Positions 21,301 through 32,800 of a stretch of DNA of 64,000 bases are shown here, one piece after another. The notes under the pieces are model-generated. The model saw only the letters and a program-made list of their open reading frames with translations, ran no database searches and was not told the DNA's origin. Within the stretch, counting starts at the first letter, position 1. Each line of letters starts with the position of its first letter. The position numbers and the translations under genes are program-made. The DNA is from Hybos culiciformis (Eukaryota > Arthropoda > Insecta > Diptera > Hybotidae). The stretch lies in NCBI GenBank assembly GCA_964007475.1, contig OZ023273.1, positions 16,071,922 through 16,135,921 on the forward strand, read 5' to 3'.

Positions 21301-22619
21301 TTCTTACTCAACAAGGCGGCGGGTACAGGTTAACTATTTAGATTAAGTCAAAATAACCAAGAAATCATAGGTATTATATACAGGTAAAATGATCACGTAT
21401 CTTTGATATTACATTTTTCTCCGAAGATACCTACTATATAGAATTTTTATTTCACAAAATTAGATAAGTACCTTTATGCTCTTAATTTTCTTTATTTTAG
21501 GCAATTGTATTATACCTACATTTTTAGATAGGTATGAAATCACGAAAAATATGTGGATCAAAGCGTTAGAGCTAAGATATCTAGGTACCTGCCTAACTAC
21601 TCAATTAAAACGTTTCTCCTTCTAGATACAACAAGTGCTTGATTTGTTTATTATTGTTTTTTCATTTAGTGGAATTAAACACAATAAAGTTATTCGTGAA
21701 ACAGTTCCATGGAATGAAGAAAACATTTTATTATCGTCCTCCTTGTTATTCGAAATTGTTTCAATAACTAAGTTTCGTTTCTAGCTACCTACTATTTAAC
21801 AAAACGAATGAAAAGAAATGAAAAGTTTCAGCCAAATCGAAGACAAAGTTAATTATAAATACCTACTTAAGATAGGTATCTACCTATTTAAGTGTAATAT
21901 AATTTGTATTTGTATCGTCCGAAAATTCATTTACTAAATATCAAACTACATTTAGATTTTAGACTCATAGGTATGTAATCCAACATGATTAGTCAGTTAC
22001 ATCAACACAGGCTTGTTAAGATTTGTATAGGTAGGTAGTCAGTCTACTAAATCATTGAAAAAAAATCTACATATCGGAATCGGAACATCTTAAACAAGAA
22101 CACGGTTTCTGCCTGAATCATACTGAACGCAAAGGACCTAACGCAAGACGCAAGTAAATGTCCCAACGTTTGTTTATGTAACGTTAGTTAACGCAGAGAT
22201 TGCTCGCTTTCTGTCGCGTTCAGTAGGTAGTACCGACTATAGGCATCCAAGAGATTATTATTTATGAATACGATGACAATCATCCACATCTATCAAACCA
22301 AAATAAAAAATTAGCCAAACGAAATATCGTTAAAGCAAAAAATTAAAAATGTATTAAGTTAGTTTAGATTCAGGTTAATTAATTTCGTTGATGGCTGACT
22401 GAACTTATTATTCATCAGGCAGGATGACCACATTTCCACCAAAAATAAAAATTAACCTCACTTTTTTATTTATATTTTGATTTTCTCCAAAATAAATTTT
22501 TGTTAATAATCTAAAAATAAATTTTAATTTTAATTAAAAAAAAAATAAATTAATTACCATTGCCGTGATCCTTGACCATATTTTCTGGGATGAGAATACC
22601 AAAGATTAGCAAAACCCAT
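18391..22619 (-). CDS. RpS29: Ribosomal protein S29 (eS/uS14 family), three coding exons
   Basis: Minus-strand exons 22558-22619, 18523-18622 and 18391-18399 give exactly 56 residues, the usual length of the family. Exon 1 encodes [15 protein letters not shown]...; exon 2 encodes [15 protein letters not shown]... with the zinc-ribbon cysteines C-x2-C...C-x2-C completed across the splice; exon 3 contributes only the last two residues, LD, and the stop. This is a small-subunit (40S) protein near the 18S rRNA head. Intron 1 is 3935 bp, very large for such a gene, and contains eight H/ACA snoRNA copies on the same strand; intron 2 is 123 bp. Upstream of the ATG the sense strand is pyrimidine-rich, as in TOP mRNAs of ribosomal proteins. 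Identity is near certain. Confidence 0.97.
18746..18889 (-). ncRNA. H/ACA snoRNA copy 1 in RpS29 intron 1
   Basis: On the minus strand there are two hairpins, an H box of the form ANANNA (ATATAA) between them, and ACA three bases from the inferred 3' end. The 3' hairpin carries the same guide pocket as the other copies (ATCACTCCAC and ACTAAAAGG), with one change in the lower stem region. It is the most promoter-distal copy and stands slightly apart from the regular array. Confidence 0.75.
19074..19220 (-). ncRNA. H/ACA snoRNA copy 2 in RpS29 intron 1
   Basis: The minus strand reads 5' hairpin closed by GGCCTTTTGT/ACAAAAGGC, H box ATAGG-like (ATAGGA), 3' hairpin closed by GTTTC/GAAAC with upper stem GGAATC/GATTCC, then GACAAAA containing the ACA box. 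The pseudouridylation pocket is ATCACTCCAC on the 5' side and ACTAACAG on the 3' side. These flank U-G in 18S rRNA of the form TTAGT-TG-GTGGAGTGAT (rRNA sequence from memory). Host and snoRNA are on the same strand, as expected for intronic processing. Confidence 0.85.
19501..19649 (-). ncRNA. H/ACA snoRNA copy 3 in RpS29 intron 1
   Basis: It has the same two-hairpin, H-box (ATAGAA) and ACA architecture and the same guide pocket as copy 2. It sits 427 bp from copy 2 and shares flanking spacer sequence with copies 2-6, so it arose by tandem duplication. Confidence 0.85.
19927..20072 (-). ncRNA. H/ACA snoRNA copy 4 in RpS29 intron 1
   Basis: It has the same architecture as copy 2. The 3' side of the pocket reads ACTAACTGG, and the guide-bearing segment next to the upper stem has CCATGGAAT rather than CCACGGAAT, a single difference at the edge of the 5' guide. 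Confidence 0.84.
20356..20501 (-). ncRNA. H/ACA snoRNA copy 5 in RpS29 intron 1
   Basis: Almost identical to copy 4, sharing both the ACTAACTGG and CCATGGAAT variants, which indicates that copies 4 and 5 are the most recent duplicates. Confidence 0.84.
20781..20926 (-). ncRNA. H/ACA snoRNA copy 6 in RpS29 intron 1
   Basis: It has the same architecture as copy 2, with the pocket sequences ATCACTCCAC and ACTAACAGG. It ends the regular ~427-bp series on the promoter-proximal side. Confidence 0.85.
21177..21318 (-). ncRNA. Diverged H/ACA snoRNA copy 7 in RpS29 intron 1
   Basis: The stem segment CCATGGAATTG/AATTCCACT and the ACA tail (TTACAAAT) remain, with an H box ATATGA. The lower stem and the loops differ from copies 2-6, and the 5' guide is shortened to TTCACTCCAT. 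It is probably an older paralogue. Confidence 0.65.
21652..21800 (-). ncRNA. Diverged H/ACA-like snoRNA copy 8 in RpS29 intron 1
   Basis: The 3' hairpin core survives (GTTTTC...CATTCCATGGAAC and GTTTAATTCCACTAAATG, followed by ACAATAA with an ACA). The guide carries CATTCCAT instead of CACTCCAC, and the 5' hairpin is hard to define. It may be a decaying copy; its 5' boundary is approximate. Confidence 0.5.
22121..22225. mobile_element. Short inverted-repeat element in RpS29 intron 1
   Basis: TACTGAACGC at the left end is matched by GCGTTCAGTA at the right, and the interior is rich in AACG/CGTT pairs. At 105 bp it is a plausible MITE fragment. No target duplication is clear. Confidence 0.45.
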
Positions 22620-22665
22620 GTTGAGTCTTCAAAGTCAAAAAAGAAAAGAAAAGTGACAGCATTAG
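22620..22665 (-). promoter_or_regulatory. Pyrimidine-rich 5' leader of RpS29 (TOP-like)
   Basis: Immediately upstream of the ATG the minus strand contains CACTTTTCTTTTCTTTTTTG, a pyrimidine tract like the 5' TOP motif that links ribosomal-protein mRNAs to TOR-dependent translation. The exact transcription start is not visible from sequence. Confidence 0.4.
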
Positions 22666-22801
22666 TGTTGCCTGCTTTTAGCGCAATGAATACATTTTGG
22701 AAGAAGCTAAAAAATGTACTAGCAGTGGAAGCCGAAGAATTAAAATTGCCGCCACGCCGCTGGTAATGGCAAACGAACTGTTGCAGTTAAAAATTTATAG
22801 T

Positions 22802-23210
22802 TTTAGGCTTAGTATGCTGACAAAAAAAAGTAGTACGCTGTGGAAAAAAATGAGATTTTGCATATAAATTTTTTCTGCTGAAAAATGTTTGAAAAATTTT
22901 TTTTTTAGTTTTTGCTTTGTAGTACGCTGATAAAAAAAAAAAAAATGTTTACTGGGTGACAAAAAATCTATTTTGCAGCTTCTTTTTTGCAAATATTTTT
23001 CTACCCAGGAAGATAAATGATTGCAAAAACTTGACATTACAAAAAAAAGTTTGTTTGATTTGTTTATTATTGGGTTAGAATAATAAAAAATTAATAAAAA
23101 TAATCAGATGCTTGTGTCAAATAGTTGTCAAAATTTATCAAACATTTTTCAGATATTTTTCAGTGATATTTTTTGCAACCTTTCTTTTTTCACAGCGTAC
23201 TAAGCCTTAG
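22802..23210. mobile_element. ~410-bp MITE-like inverted-repeat element
   Basis: TAGGCTTAGTATGCTG at the left is inverted as CAGCGTACTAAGCCTTAG at the right, and GTAGTACGCTG recurs twice more inside next to A-runs. It has no coding capacity and lies in the divergent interval between RpS29 and the SKA1 gene. Confidence 0.65.
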
Positions 23211-23488
23211 AATATAAAAGGATTGGAAAAGCAAAATAATCATTTTCTCAAACATTTATTCTTAATTTAATATGTGGATGCCTTTATGAAATCATAATTA
23301 CTATTCACCCGTCCAGAAATTGAGACAAAAAGTTAAATTATTTGAAAATGTGTGGGAAATCACGAATTAAATCGGGGTATGAGCTAAAATTGAAGAATTA
23401 TATTTATTTACAATTGAATTTCAAAGTTTTTAAATTCAATATGAACAACCAATTTTAATTTTAAACACAAATTTATTTATAGTTTTGG

Positions 23489-23666
23489 TTAAACTCGACG
23501 TGACGCACGCGACGGATGCGACGCAAATGACGTAAGAAATATTAAATCTATGAAAATATATGGACAAGAACAGTCTCGACGTTAACGAAGTTAATGACGC
23601 TAACGTAAAATTATATGGTCGTTAACGTCATTAGCGTTTGCGTCGCGTCCGTCGCGTCGAGTTTGC
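23489..23666. mobile_element. GC-rich inverted-repeat element (~180 bp)
   Basis: The left arm starts AAACTCGACG and contains CGCGACGGATGCGACGCAAA; the right arm is its inverse (TTTGCGTCGCGTCCGTCGCG then TCGAGTTT). A second inner pair of ACGTTAACG/CGTTAACGT blocks adds further folding. It is typical of a MITE and strongly unlike the local base composition. Confidence 0.7.
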
Positions 23667-24055
23667 CCGGGCGTTTAACAAAAATGGTTTGATATGACAA
23701 AATGCCCAGCTCAAATTATGCAGCAGCTGGTTCAGTATTTCTCCCCATTGTGCGCCGCAAGTCGGCTTGTATTTTCATTCAGCCATGTCATACATGTCAG
23801 TGCAAGACATTTGAAGCGAAAACAAGCAACAGCAACCCCAACAGTAACTAAAATTAAATTCAAAAGATTCAAAATAAAAAATCATCAGACAGAGAACAAT
23901 AAAATTCCGAATCAAAGGAGAAATCGAACGAATCAGATCTGAAGAAACTTTTCAATAATCTAAAAGAAATATTATTAAAGGATCGAAGAAAGCTATTGTA
24001 GGCAAACTAAGATACACTATTCTCACCTTTCACCACCAACTTCAAGAAAATAAAG
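23667..24055. other. Upstream region of the SKA1 gene
   Basis: Composition is less AT-rich than usual here (23690-23850) and probably includes the promoter and 5' leader. A short open frame at 23694-23942 exists, but its sequence matches nothing I recognise and it lacks a convincing context, so I treat it as leader. Confidence 0.4.
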
Positions 24056-26928
24056 ATGGATAACCTTAGCAAAAATATGAATGACATTTTAGGAAAGTGC
24101 AGTTTATTAGAAACTTTTATTAATCTTCATTTAAGGTAAATTGGTATTAACTATAATTCAGATCTTTAGAAAAAAAAACCAAAATTCAAATAGATTTGGT
24201 TTCTAGTGTAATCCCTTTTCTTTATTTTCAGAAGGGATTCGTATAAAACTGATTTGGTAAAATTGAAAAGCCGTAGCGAAGATGCTGAGGAAACTGTTGA
24301 GCGTTTTATTGAAATAGTTGAAACTGATTTGCCAAAACTTCTAATCGAATATGAAGAAATTAAAAATGAAATAAAAACACTTCAATTGAAAATGCTAACA
24401 TTGATTGAGAAAATTAAAATAAAAAAAAAAGATAATAAATCAGTAATTGTGGAAATGTCCAATAAAACTGAAAATTTATATTTGGTAAACAATCACAATA
24501 ATAATAATGCAATCATAACACCACAAAATTTCAGAACAATACAAGAACAAGGTTCTGCAGAAACTCCAAATGTTTATTTTTCGGATTATGAACAAAGTCC
24601 GTTCACGGATTGTGAACCACGACCACAATCATTACAATTTCAAGATTTTGAAGCTAATATAACTTCAAAAATGTTCCAGGAAGTTCCAAAGTATAAAATT
24701 ATATATTTAAAAAAGAATAAACAAAAAAATCAACAAAATTTTTTTCGTCAAATTTTTTATTTTCCATCAATAAAAATAAAAACGTGAAAATTTTCCTTTA
24801 TTTAATATATATGCAATTTCTTAATTTGATTTCCAAATTAAGACCAAATTCAAATGGACACAATTTCTAAAAAATAGAATCAACTTGCCTGGCGGTCAAT
24901 ATTTTATTTCACATATATTGCCACACAAATTTTTTATAGGTACCTACCTACAGGGCAATTTCGTGCTTATTGTTTAAATAAAATAAATAAATTTTTGTTA
25001 GTGAGAACTTCTGGCTACCCACACTTATGATATGAATTCAATATATTTTTTCAATATATTTTTTTACGAACATTTTAAATAATTCAATGATAAGATAAGA
25101 ATAACTTTTTTTTATTCCAAATTCTATGTAGGGGAAGAAAATTTTGTTTATTAATAATTCTTTTTTATTTATGATTCTTATTTATAATAAAATATTTTAA
25201 CTTTACAGGTATATGAGGGGACGGATTTCATTAGATGAGATTAATAATTTTCTTGTTTTTATCATTAAATGTTTTAATGAAAAATATAAATTAATGAAAT
25301 CAAAAAAAAATGAAATAAGGAATGGTAGCTTATTAGGTAAGTACAAGTATACTTTTCTGCCAGGAAAATACTTACATTTATTTAAATGTGGATATACCTC
25401 TACGAATGCCTTTCAGGGTTTAAAAATAGATATTTAAACAAATTTTAATCACCTAAATCTTATTGCTAGTAATTAAATACATTGAAAGAAAAATCATTTA
25501 AACGCACATAATAACTACGATAGGTACTTGTACATATTTTTTTTTTTTTAGATACTCTCAAGATCCATATTGAACATTAGTATTAAATATCTAGAGAAAG
25601 GCTACTCTTTGTTATTATTTGAAGAATTATATATTATATACAAACACATGTACAAAAATAAGCCAGCGATCTAGCTTTAAGTGCGAGCGATGTTGAAAAT
25701 TTATAGTTTGAAAACCAATAAAATTTATATTTTTGTACATGAATACCATACCATACTTGGCTGTTATATTATTTGTCTATAATGAAAGTTAAAATAAGAG
25801 AATATCCAAGTTGAAAAAAAACTGTTAATTTAACTTTAATAATATGGACTACATCGGAATGTCTTAAAATATGAATTTGAAATTTTAATCATTCAAAGAT
25901 TAGTCAAAATGTAGAAGTAAAATAAAATTATATCACTTTTTTATTCTTACAGTTTAATTTTTTTTCTTGTTTCTCAATTTTTTAGCATTTTGGAAATTAT
26001 ACAAAAAGCAAGAATCATTATTTCCATGTGGGTATATGTATATATATATATTTTATTATATTGTATGCTATTATCGCCTTCTCAGAAATGAAACAACGTA
26101 TAATGAAAAGTATAGTTTCGAGTAATTTAAATTTAAAGATTTGAAAATTAAAAAAAACGTATGAAAAAATATCAAGTAGCGTACAATTTTCATCTAAAAA
26201 ACACATTTTAATCAACATTAAGAATATTGCAAAGTAGTTGTACTTATAAAATCGAGTACGAGGAATCGAATGGTACTATTGTCAAATAATGACGTATAAA
26301 TGTCATACGTTGTTTCATTTCTGAGCAGACGTTATATTGTATTTACTTTTCAACTGTTTAATTTTAACAATTCAATTTAATTAATTCTGTTTTATTAGTA
26401 ATTTAAATTTTCGTATTCATTTTATTCAAATTAACATAAATTAGATTTCGAATATTAATATTTTTCTTTTATATAGGAATAATATTTATCTTTTTCTTAT
26501 CCATTTAATTTCATTCAACATAAACTATGTTCTTAGAGTTGTATAACATTTTATTATAACTCTCATTGAACGATTTTAATGTTGCTCCAAATTCAAAATG
26601 GGGCAGTATAATAATCTTAAATGTAGTTATTACGCTTACTATCTTTCAAGTTTTATTATTTATTTAGAATTGTTATAAATTTTCAATTTGTTTTTATTAT
26701 ATTATTTAACTTAAGTTTTCGTACATTTGTACAATTCATACTATAACGTATTTTTTCATAATTTTCATTTTAGGTAAAAAATTCATCACTCAAGGGGATT
26801 TATCAAGAAAACTAAACAAATTAATAGATAAGAAAACGAATGATAAAATAACAGTTTTAAGGCATTTGAAAATAATCCAAGAGCAACGAGAACAATCAAC
26901 AATTTTTTATATTTGGATAGGAAATTAA
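24056..26928 (+). CDS. SKA1: Spindle and kinetochore-associated protein 1, four exons
   Basis: Exons 24056-24135, 24232-24690, 25209-25336 and 26774-26928 splice in phase to 273 residues (human SKA1 is 255). The N-terminal ~100 residues form the predicted coiled coil that assembles the SKA complex, followed by an Asn/Gln-rich linker. The C-terminal winged-helix microtubule-binding domain is recognised by VPKYMRGRISLDEIN..., which parallels the human IPKYMKGRLTYDQIN segment, and by a final VLRHLK segment corresponding to ILRHCQR. SKA1 couples kinetochores to depolymerising microtubule ends in mitosis. The last residues differ from the vertebrate form, which ends with an RGGG segment. Start chosen at the first ATG of the exon-1 frame. 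Confidence 0.85.
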
Positions 26929-27801
26929 TCTTTGCTTATTTAGTTTTGAGGTTTATTGTAGAAGCAGTTTGTGCTCAGGATATCAATTGACATTCACAAG
27001 AGAAACAAAGTTCAATGATATAATTGATTATGAAGTTTCAGATTTTTGCAATTTTCTTGATTTAAAAATAAAAATTACTTTTACAACTCAGTTTTTGAAA
27101 TACCGTATATTATTATATTCTCGGTTCTGTTATAAAAAAAAATTAACTTAATTCTCTTCCGTTTTTATTGATGTAATGAATAAATAAAAAGAAAAAAGTA
27201 AAGAAAATAAAATACTTTTTAAGAAAACGTATGTTTTAAAATAACTTTTTAGGTAGGTAGGTAACTAATAATAAAAGCCAAGTATTATAAGATTTAGTTA
27301 CAATAGTTATCATATAAACACATTTATTAGTTTAGTTAGATAAAGTGAACGATTTGATTGATTTATAATAGAACTATAAGTATAAATACTTATACCTAGT
27401 TTTTCTAATGTCTCAAATCTAGACTGTTTCCTTAAACTTCACGGAGTTATGCAATTTCTAACTTTTTTTTCTTAATCAAATGTGAAAATGTTTGTATAAA
27501 ATTCAAATAAAAAATAAATTATTTGAAAAAAATCTGCTAACGCCACAAAACGGCGGCTGCAGGCGGCTCCAATAAAAAAATAATTCAATTGACAGAAACA
27601 CAAATGTTGAAAAATACAACAGAAGAATCTGAACTGAAAGGATAAAAGATAGAAAGAATAAACATTTTTTTTTTATTAATTTTAATTTATTCTGTCAATC
27701 ATTTCAATTTAACATTTTCGCAAGTCAGACTCAAAGTTCATCTAAATTAAAATAAAATAAATTTAATAATAATAATTTATAAAATAATTCTTGCTACAAT
27801 T
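26929..27801. other. Intergenic AT-rich DNA between SKA1 and the reductase gene
   Basis: No exon was recognised. A short GC-richer patch near 27540-27570 (CGGCGGCTGCAGGCGGC) may belong to the promoter of the downstream gene. Confidence 0.5.
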
Positions 27802-29821
27802 ATGCAGAAAATTGCAATTATTGGAGGTAAGTGAATATTGTTAGGTTTTTGTAGATCTCTCGTTTGACTTTCAAAATGTAATAAGGGCGTAAACGTTAAA
27901 AGCAGATGTATTGCAATTTTTTCTACTCATTCATATCACATCCAACACAGCATATCAGGGTTGGACTGGCCCAACGGGACACCGGGACATTTCCCGGTGG
28001 GCCGGTAATATTTGGGCCGATAAATTAAAACTTTGTATTACTAATTATTTTAAAGATACAATGCAATCTGATTTAAATATATTTTGATTGGAAATTATTT
28101 TGGGAAGGAATCGAAGTATAATAGCTTCGAAAGCGGTACTTAGTGCTAAACAATTAAACTTTGAAAATGCTGTAAACAGGAAAGTTATATTCAGAAAAAT
28201 ATATTAATTAAAAAAGAAACCAGGCTAAAAAAAATATTTGTTAATTGATTCCATAAGATTCCAACTATCAAGTCCTCTTTTGTGCTAAAATATATGAAAT
28301 GTATGAGATTTCCGTGGCCTACAACTCATTTGAATTAGATTTAAATAATTTAAATATTGTTTTCAATTCCAAAATTTTAGTTTATAATCGTCATGCTTGG
28401 AAAGAAAATCGAATACCTATAGATTATTTATCTAAAAAGTGTTATTAAAATTTAAAGCTCAAAACTCATATTGGAAATCATTTTAAAAAGATTTCATAAA
28501 AGTTTATATTTGAATAGTGTTAGTTGTGTTCCCAGAAACTTTAAATTTAAAAGGCAACATTTATTATATCAGAAAATTTATAAATTTGTTAAGGAGTTAT
28601 TGTAACTTGATTGGATCGTTAGAGTGAAAATAGATGGATTGGTTCATGGTTTACAAATACTTAATTTAATTCTTTCCCAATATTCCAATTTACTTAACAA
28701 TAATTTTTAAAATTTTTCGTTCAGTTCCTATACTTTTTTTGATATAGTATTGAATTAAAAAAATTAGGGAACCTAGTGTTTATAGAAATGCGTATTTATT
28801 TGGGCCTATGTTCTTATTAAGCGTTGCATTTTTTTATATAGATAAGTGGATAAGCAATCTATTTTTTTATATAGAGAAATGGGCCGGTAGTCCAAAATTT
28901 CCCGGTTTAATTTTTATACCCAGTCCAACCCTGCAGCATATACGAGGTTACCTGTACCTAATTAAACAAGTGGATGGCAATTGGTTGTTAGCTAATTGAA
29001 TTTCATTGATTTAATTTTCATTATATTTTTAATTTTTACTACAGGTACTGGAATGACTGGCCAAAGTGTTGTTAATCATGCTCTGCAAAAGGGTAAGCCA
29101 TAAAATCCACAATACAATATTTTCTTAGGACTAAAATAATCGGCGGGAAGATACCTACATACCTATATTCTAATTTAATAACATTGTTGTTATTTTTAGG
29201 AATTCACGTTAAACTTCTATATCGTAACGAAAACACCGTTCCGGAGACATTCAAATCAAAATGTGAACTGGTTAAAGGTAATTTTTAATTGAATTTTAAA
29301 ATAAATATTTCGCAATTTCAATGATAAACATTGCTTTTTTTTTAATTTTTACATTTTAAGGTGATGCAACTAAAATAGATGATGTCAGATCTGTTACAAA
29401 TGGCGTTGATGGAGTTTGCGTTATTTTAGGTACTCGTAATAATTTGGAGCCAACAACAGAAATGTCTTGTGGTACACAAAATATAATTGAAGCAATGAAA
29501 GAGAATAATTTAAAACGTTATTCCATTGTTATGTCTTCATTCTTGTTCTGGGATGAAGAAAAAGTTCCAAAACAATTTTTGAATATAAATAACGAACATA
29601 AAAAAATGCTAGAATTAACTAAAAATTCTGGTTTAGATTTTATTGCAATATTGCCACCACATATTGCCGATGAACCATCCGGCGAAATTCAAATTTTACA
29701 CGACAAATCACCAGGACGGGTAGTCTCGAAATATGATTTAGCAAAATTTATAGTCGATTCGTTAGAAATGCCAGAACATTATGGAAAAGTTTGTGGAATT
29801 TCTAAAAAAATTACAACCTAA
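27802..29821 (+). CDS. NADPH-dependent flavin reductase / biliverdin reductase B-like protein, four exons
   Basis: Exons 27802-27826, 29045-29092, 29200-29277 and 29361-29821 join in phase to 203 residues; human BLVRB has 206. The N-terminus is a Rossmann dinucleotide-binding motif, KIAIIGGTGMTG, split by intron 1, followed by LLYRNE, where the family binds the NADPH phosphate. GVDGVCVILGTRN matches the loop after beta-4, and the C-terminal GRVVSKYDLAKFIVDSL helix is typical of the atypical-SDR NAD(P)-binding family. The enzyme is expected to be cytosolic and to reduce flavins or biliverdin-IX-beta-like substrates with NADPH; the physiological insect substrate is not known to me. Intron 1 hosts a 978-bp hAT element. 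Confidence 0.9.
27956..28933. mobile_element. 978-bp non-autonomous hAT transposon in intron 1 of the reductase gene
   Basis: The ends are CAGGGTTGGACTGG and CCAGTCCAACCCTG, perfect 14-bp terminal inverted repeats of the hAT type. The 8-bp sequence CAGCATAT is duplicated on both sides (27948-27955 and 28934-28941), the diagnostic target-site length for hAT. A subterminal inverted pair (GGGCCGGTA and related pieces) lies inside. I see no intact transposase frame, so it probably moved with help from a related autonomous copy. Confidence 0.92.
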
Positions 29822-32800
29822 TAAAAATTTTCTTTTTTGTTTTTAGTATTTCAAGTTTTTATTTCAAAAATAATTTAGAACTGAGTAATAAAATTATAAT
29901 CATATTATTTTCCCTTCAATATTTATGTTTTCCTCAACGATCTCTAAAAGAAACAGATATTGATTTTATATACTTGACTGAAACGCACTACAAAAAATAA
30001 CGATGAGGATTTTATTATACAAATAGATAATTACAGCTTGGTGAGAATAAAAAGTCAATCTAGACATACTGGAGATGCTTTCTTTTATAATTAAAAAAAT
30101 TGAACATAATGCTATAATAAAAGTTCTTAATTAGGAAAAGAATCGAGTTTAATAGTCAAAGTTGAGAGAATATTAGTTGTGTCGACACCATGAGGTTAAG
30201 AGTTAATTCTGAATTCTTTGGCTATTATTAGATAGATAAACAATATTCACAATATTCGTCGAGTTTGCAAAATTTCATGTTAAAAATCAACTCTACGAAA
30301 ACTCAACTTTGTTTCAACCCGATCATGTAAACTAGGTAAATATTAGAAGAAACTCAGGCGAACAAGTTATGTTTGTATTTGATTTGTTGATGATTCATAT
30401 GGATAGTCCTGATTTAACTATACTTTGAACAGATTCTTTCGTCAATCAATTTTCTCAATAAGAAATTTTAATTTATGGTGTGAAAGTTATAGATTTTCAT
30501 CTATCTAGAAATAAAAAAAATTAAAAAAATTTCGATTTATGTACTTTTTTATTCAATTCAATTCATTTTTGTTTCATCAATATTAATGTTTCTTTTAATC
30601 TTTTACAAATATATGTATTATATGTATTTTCACATGGTTTCATACATTTGCTACGACTTTTATCCCTACGAGATTTTCGTATTTTCTTTTCTTTACACGG
30701 CTTGATATTTATGTCAGTATTGGTTAGACACAGAAAAATGCTTTATGTTACTTGTAGGTACCCAAGTGAAAAAAAATTAAAAATAGATTTTCATAAAAAA
30801 ATTAGCATAAACTTCCCCCTTTAATGTGCCAATAAAAGTATTTACATTTTTTCTCATCTGGTCATTAATCTTGAAAGTGTTTCCACTCCGAGAAAAGGAA
30901 ATATTGTAGAAATGCTTCTACATTTTAACTTTTGTCCACAAAAAAGTCAATAATGTTACGACAAGAAAATGATACAGTAAAGTAATTAAAGTGATTACAG
31001 GCTTGATTTTTATATAATACTAAGAAGATACCAACAACAAGCGAGTTTTTATCTAATACTGAAGGCGACTATTGGCGAAATATTTGAACAATCTGATGAC
31101 CAAATAAATTTACACGAAATTTCATACAGAGACCAAATATTAATTTGGTTTATATTTGGCCAAATAAAATTATACCAAAAATTTCCCAAAGTTTGACATT
31201 TCGCCAAAGAGTATAATGTATCATTCATTAAGAGATAGTAACAACAAAAATCTCTTATTCATTCTGTGAAAATCCAATTGATCAACACTCTCATCATACT
31301 ATTTATTTTAATTAAAAATATAAAATAATAACTTTTTATATATTAGTCACAGTATTAATTTTAATTGTTTGAAACTTTAATGTAATCTGCTTAATTGAAA
31401 TCAAATTCTTTAGAAAAAGATATTTAATTTATTGAACCTACATTATTTACATTCTATTTACAAACCTTATTAAAATTATGCAGCAAAAAATTGAAAATTG
31501 TTGCCAAAAATCACATTATGACAAAATAATTTCTTGATCTTGATCTCTAAAATTATTAATAGGCAGTTTATATCCGGAATATATGTTGCCAAATTAAATT
31601 TGTGACTACTGGGTATCATGTTTTTTTAATTGTTGTTTTTATGGAATTTTTTTTTAATCGATGAAAAAAAAAACAAATTAGAATTAAAAAATTTTGAATT
31701 GCAAAAGATTTAAAGTCGATTTAATTTTTTTCTCAGTACATATACTAGTTTTTATTAAAGATCCTATTATAAGAATAACAATAATTGCCATTATACATTT
31801 TTATCAAAAGAAAATATTTTTTCGTTCGAAAAATACAAATAATAATTGATTGAATGATATTGACATAGTACTGGACAAAAAAGATTAAGAAATTATATAC
31901 AGTTCTGTAAGAATAAAACTAAAAACCTCAAAGACTAAGCGATTATGAAATTATTTACAATTTATAATTTATTATTGAAATTTAAAAACGCATAATTAAT
32001 CTAAAAAATAATTTAGTTTAATTAAAATTCAATAATTACTTTTTTAAATTATTTTATTATTAGCTTTTTGATAAATTTAAATAAATTTAAATCAAGATTA
32101 CACAACAGAATTTAAAAAAGACAAAATTTTAAGACAGAAAGTAGATTTTAGGTAAAAGCTATTACCTTTAATTCAAAGAATTTAAGTTTGCTTTAAGAAC
32201 ATAAAAAAGAAATATTGTGAATTATAAAAAAAAATTTTATTATCTTCTATTACTATTGACATTTGGAAAAAAATATCTGATAAACTTTGAGGAATCAATT
32301 AAACTTATTAAATTTATTAAAATGAAACAAAAACAATTTATAAAATAACATTTTAAAATTTTACATTGTAGGTAATTTTAAAAAAGGGCAAGTGAAAATT
32401 CAAAATAAATTTTTCTTAAGCTTTCTTAAATGGAAGACTTTATCTGAATGCTCAATAGAAATAATTGATATGATGCTTGATATATATAAATATAATAATA
32501 TTGTTTATAACGTTTATTTTTTACAATTTCATTCAAAATATAATTTGAAAACAAAAAAAATCTATATTAACATCAATAATGCTTAATTCTTGAGCTTGTG
32601 TAGCAAAAATAAAATTTACTTAGTTGTGCACCTATGTTTTAGAAAAAATATTATTCTTCTAATTCTAAATTCTCTATATATTACTTAGCTACAAGTAATT
32701 AGCTAGTTTTTTTACCGAGACGATTAAAAAAGAAAGTAAATAATGTTTTTATCATTATTTTTAAACTATCTCCCTTAGTCAAATATTTTTATTATTAATG

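Noticed and set aside
18746..21800. Reading the intron repeats as C/D-box snoRNAs or a satellite
   Set aside because: No C (RTGATGA) and D (CTGA) boxes frame the units, whereas H and ACA boxes and two hairpins fit on the host strand.
22572..22766. 64-codon plus-strand frame
   Set aside because: It is antisense to RpS29 exon 1 and its leader.
23694..23942. 82-codon frame upstream of SKA1
   Set aside because: It matches no recognised protein and lies in the probable leader or promoter.
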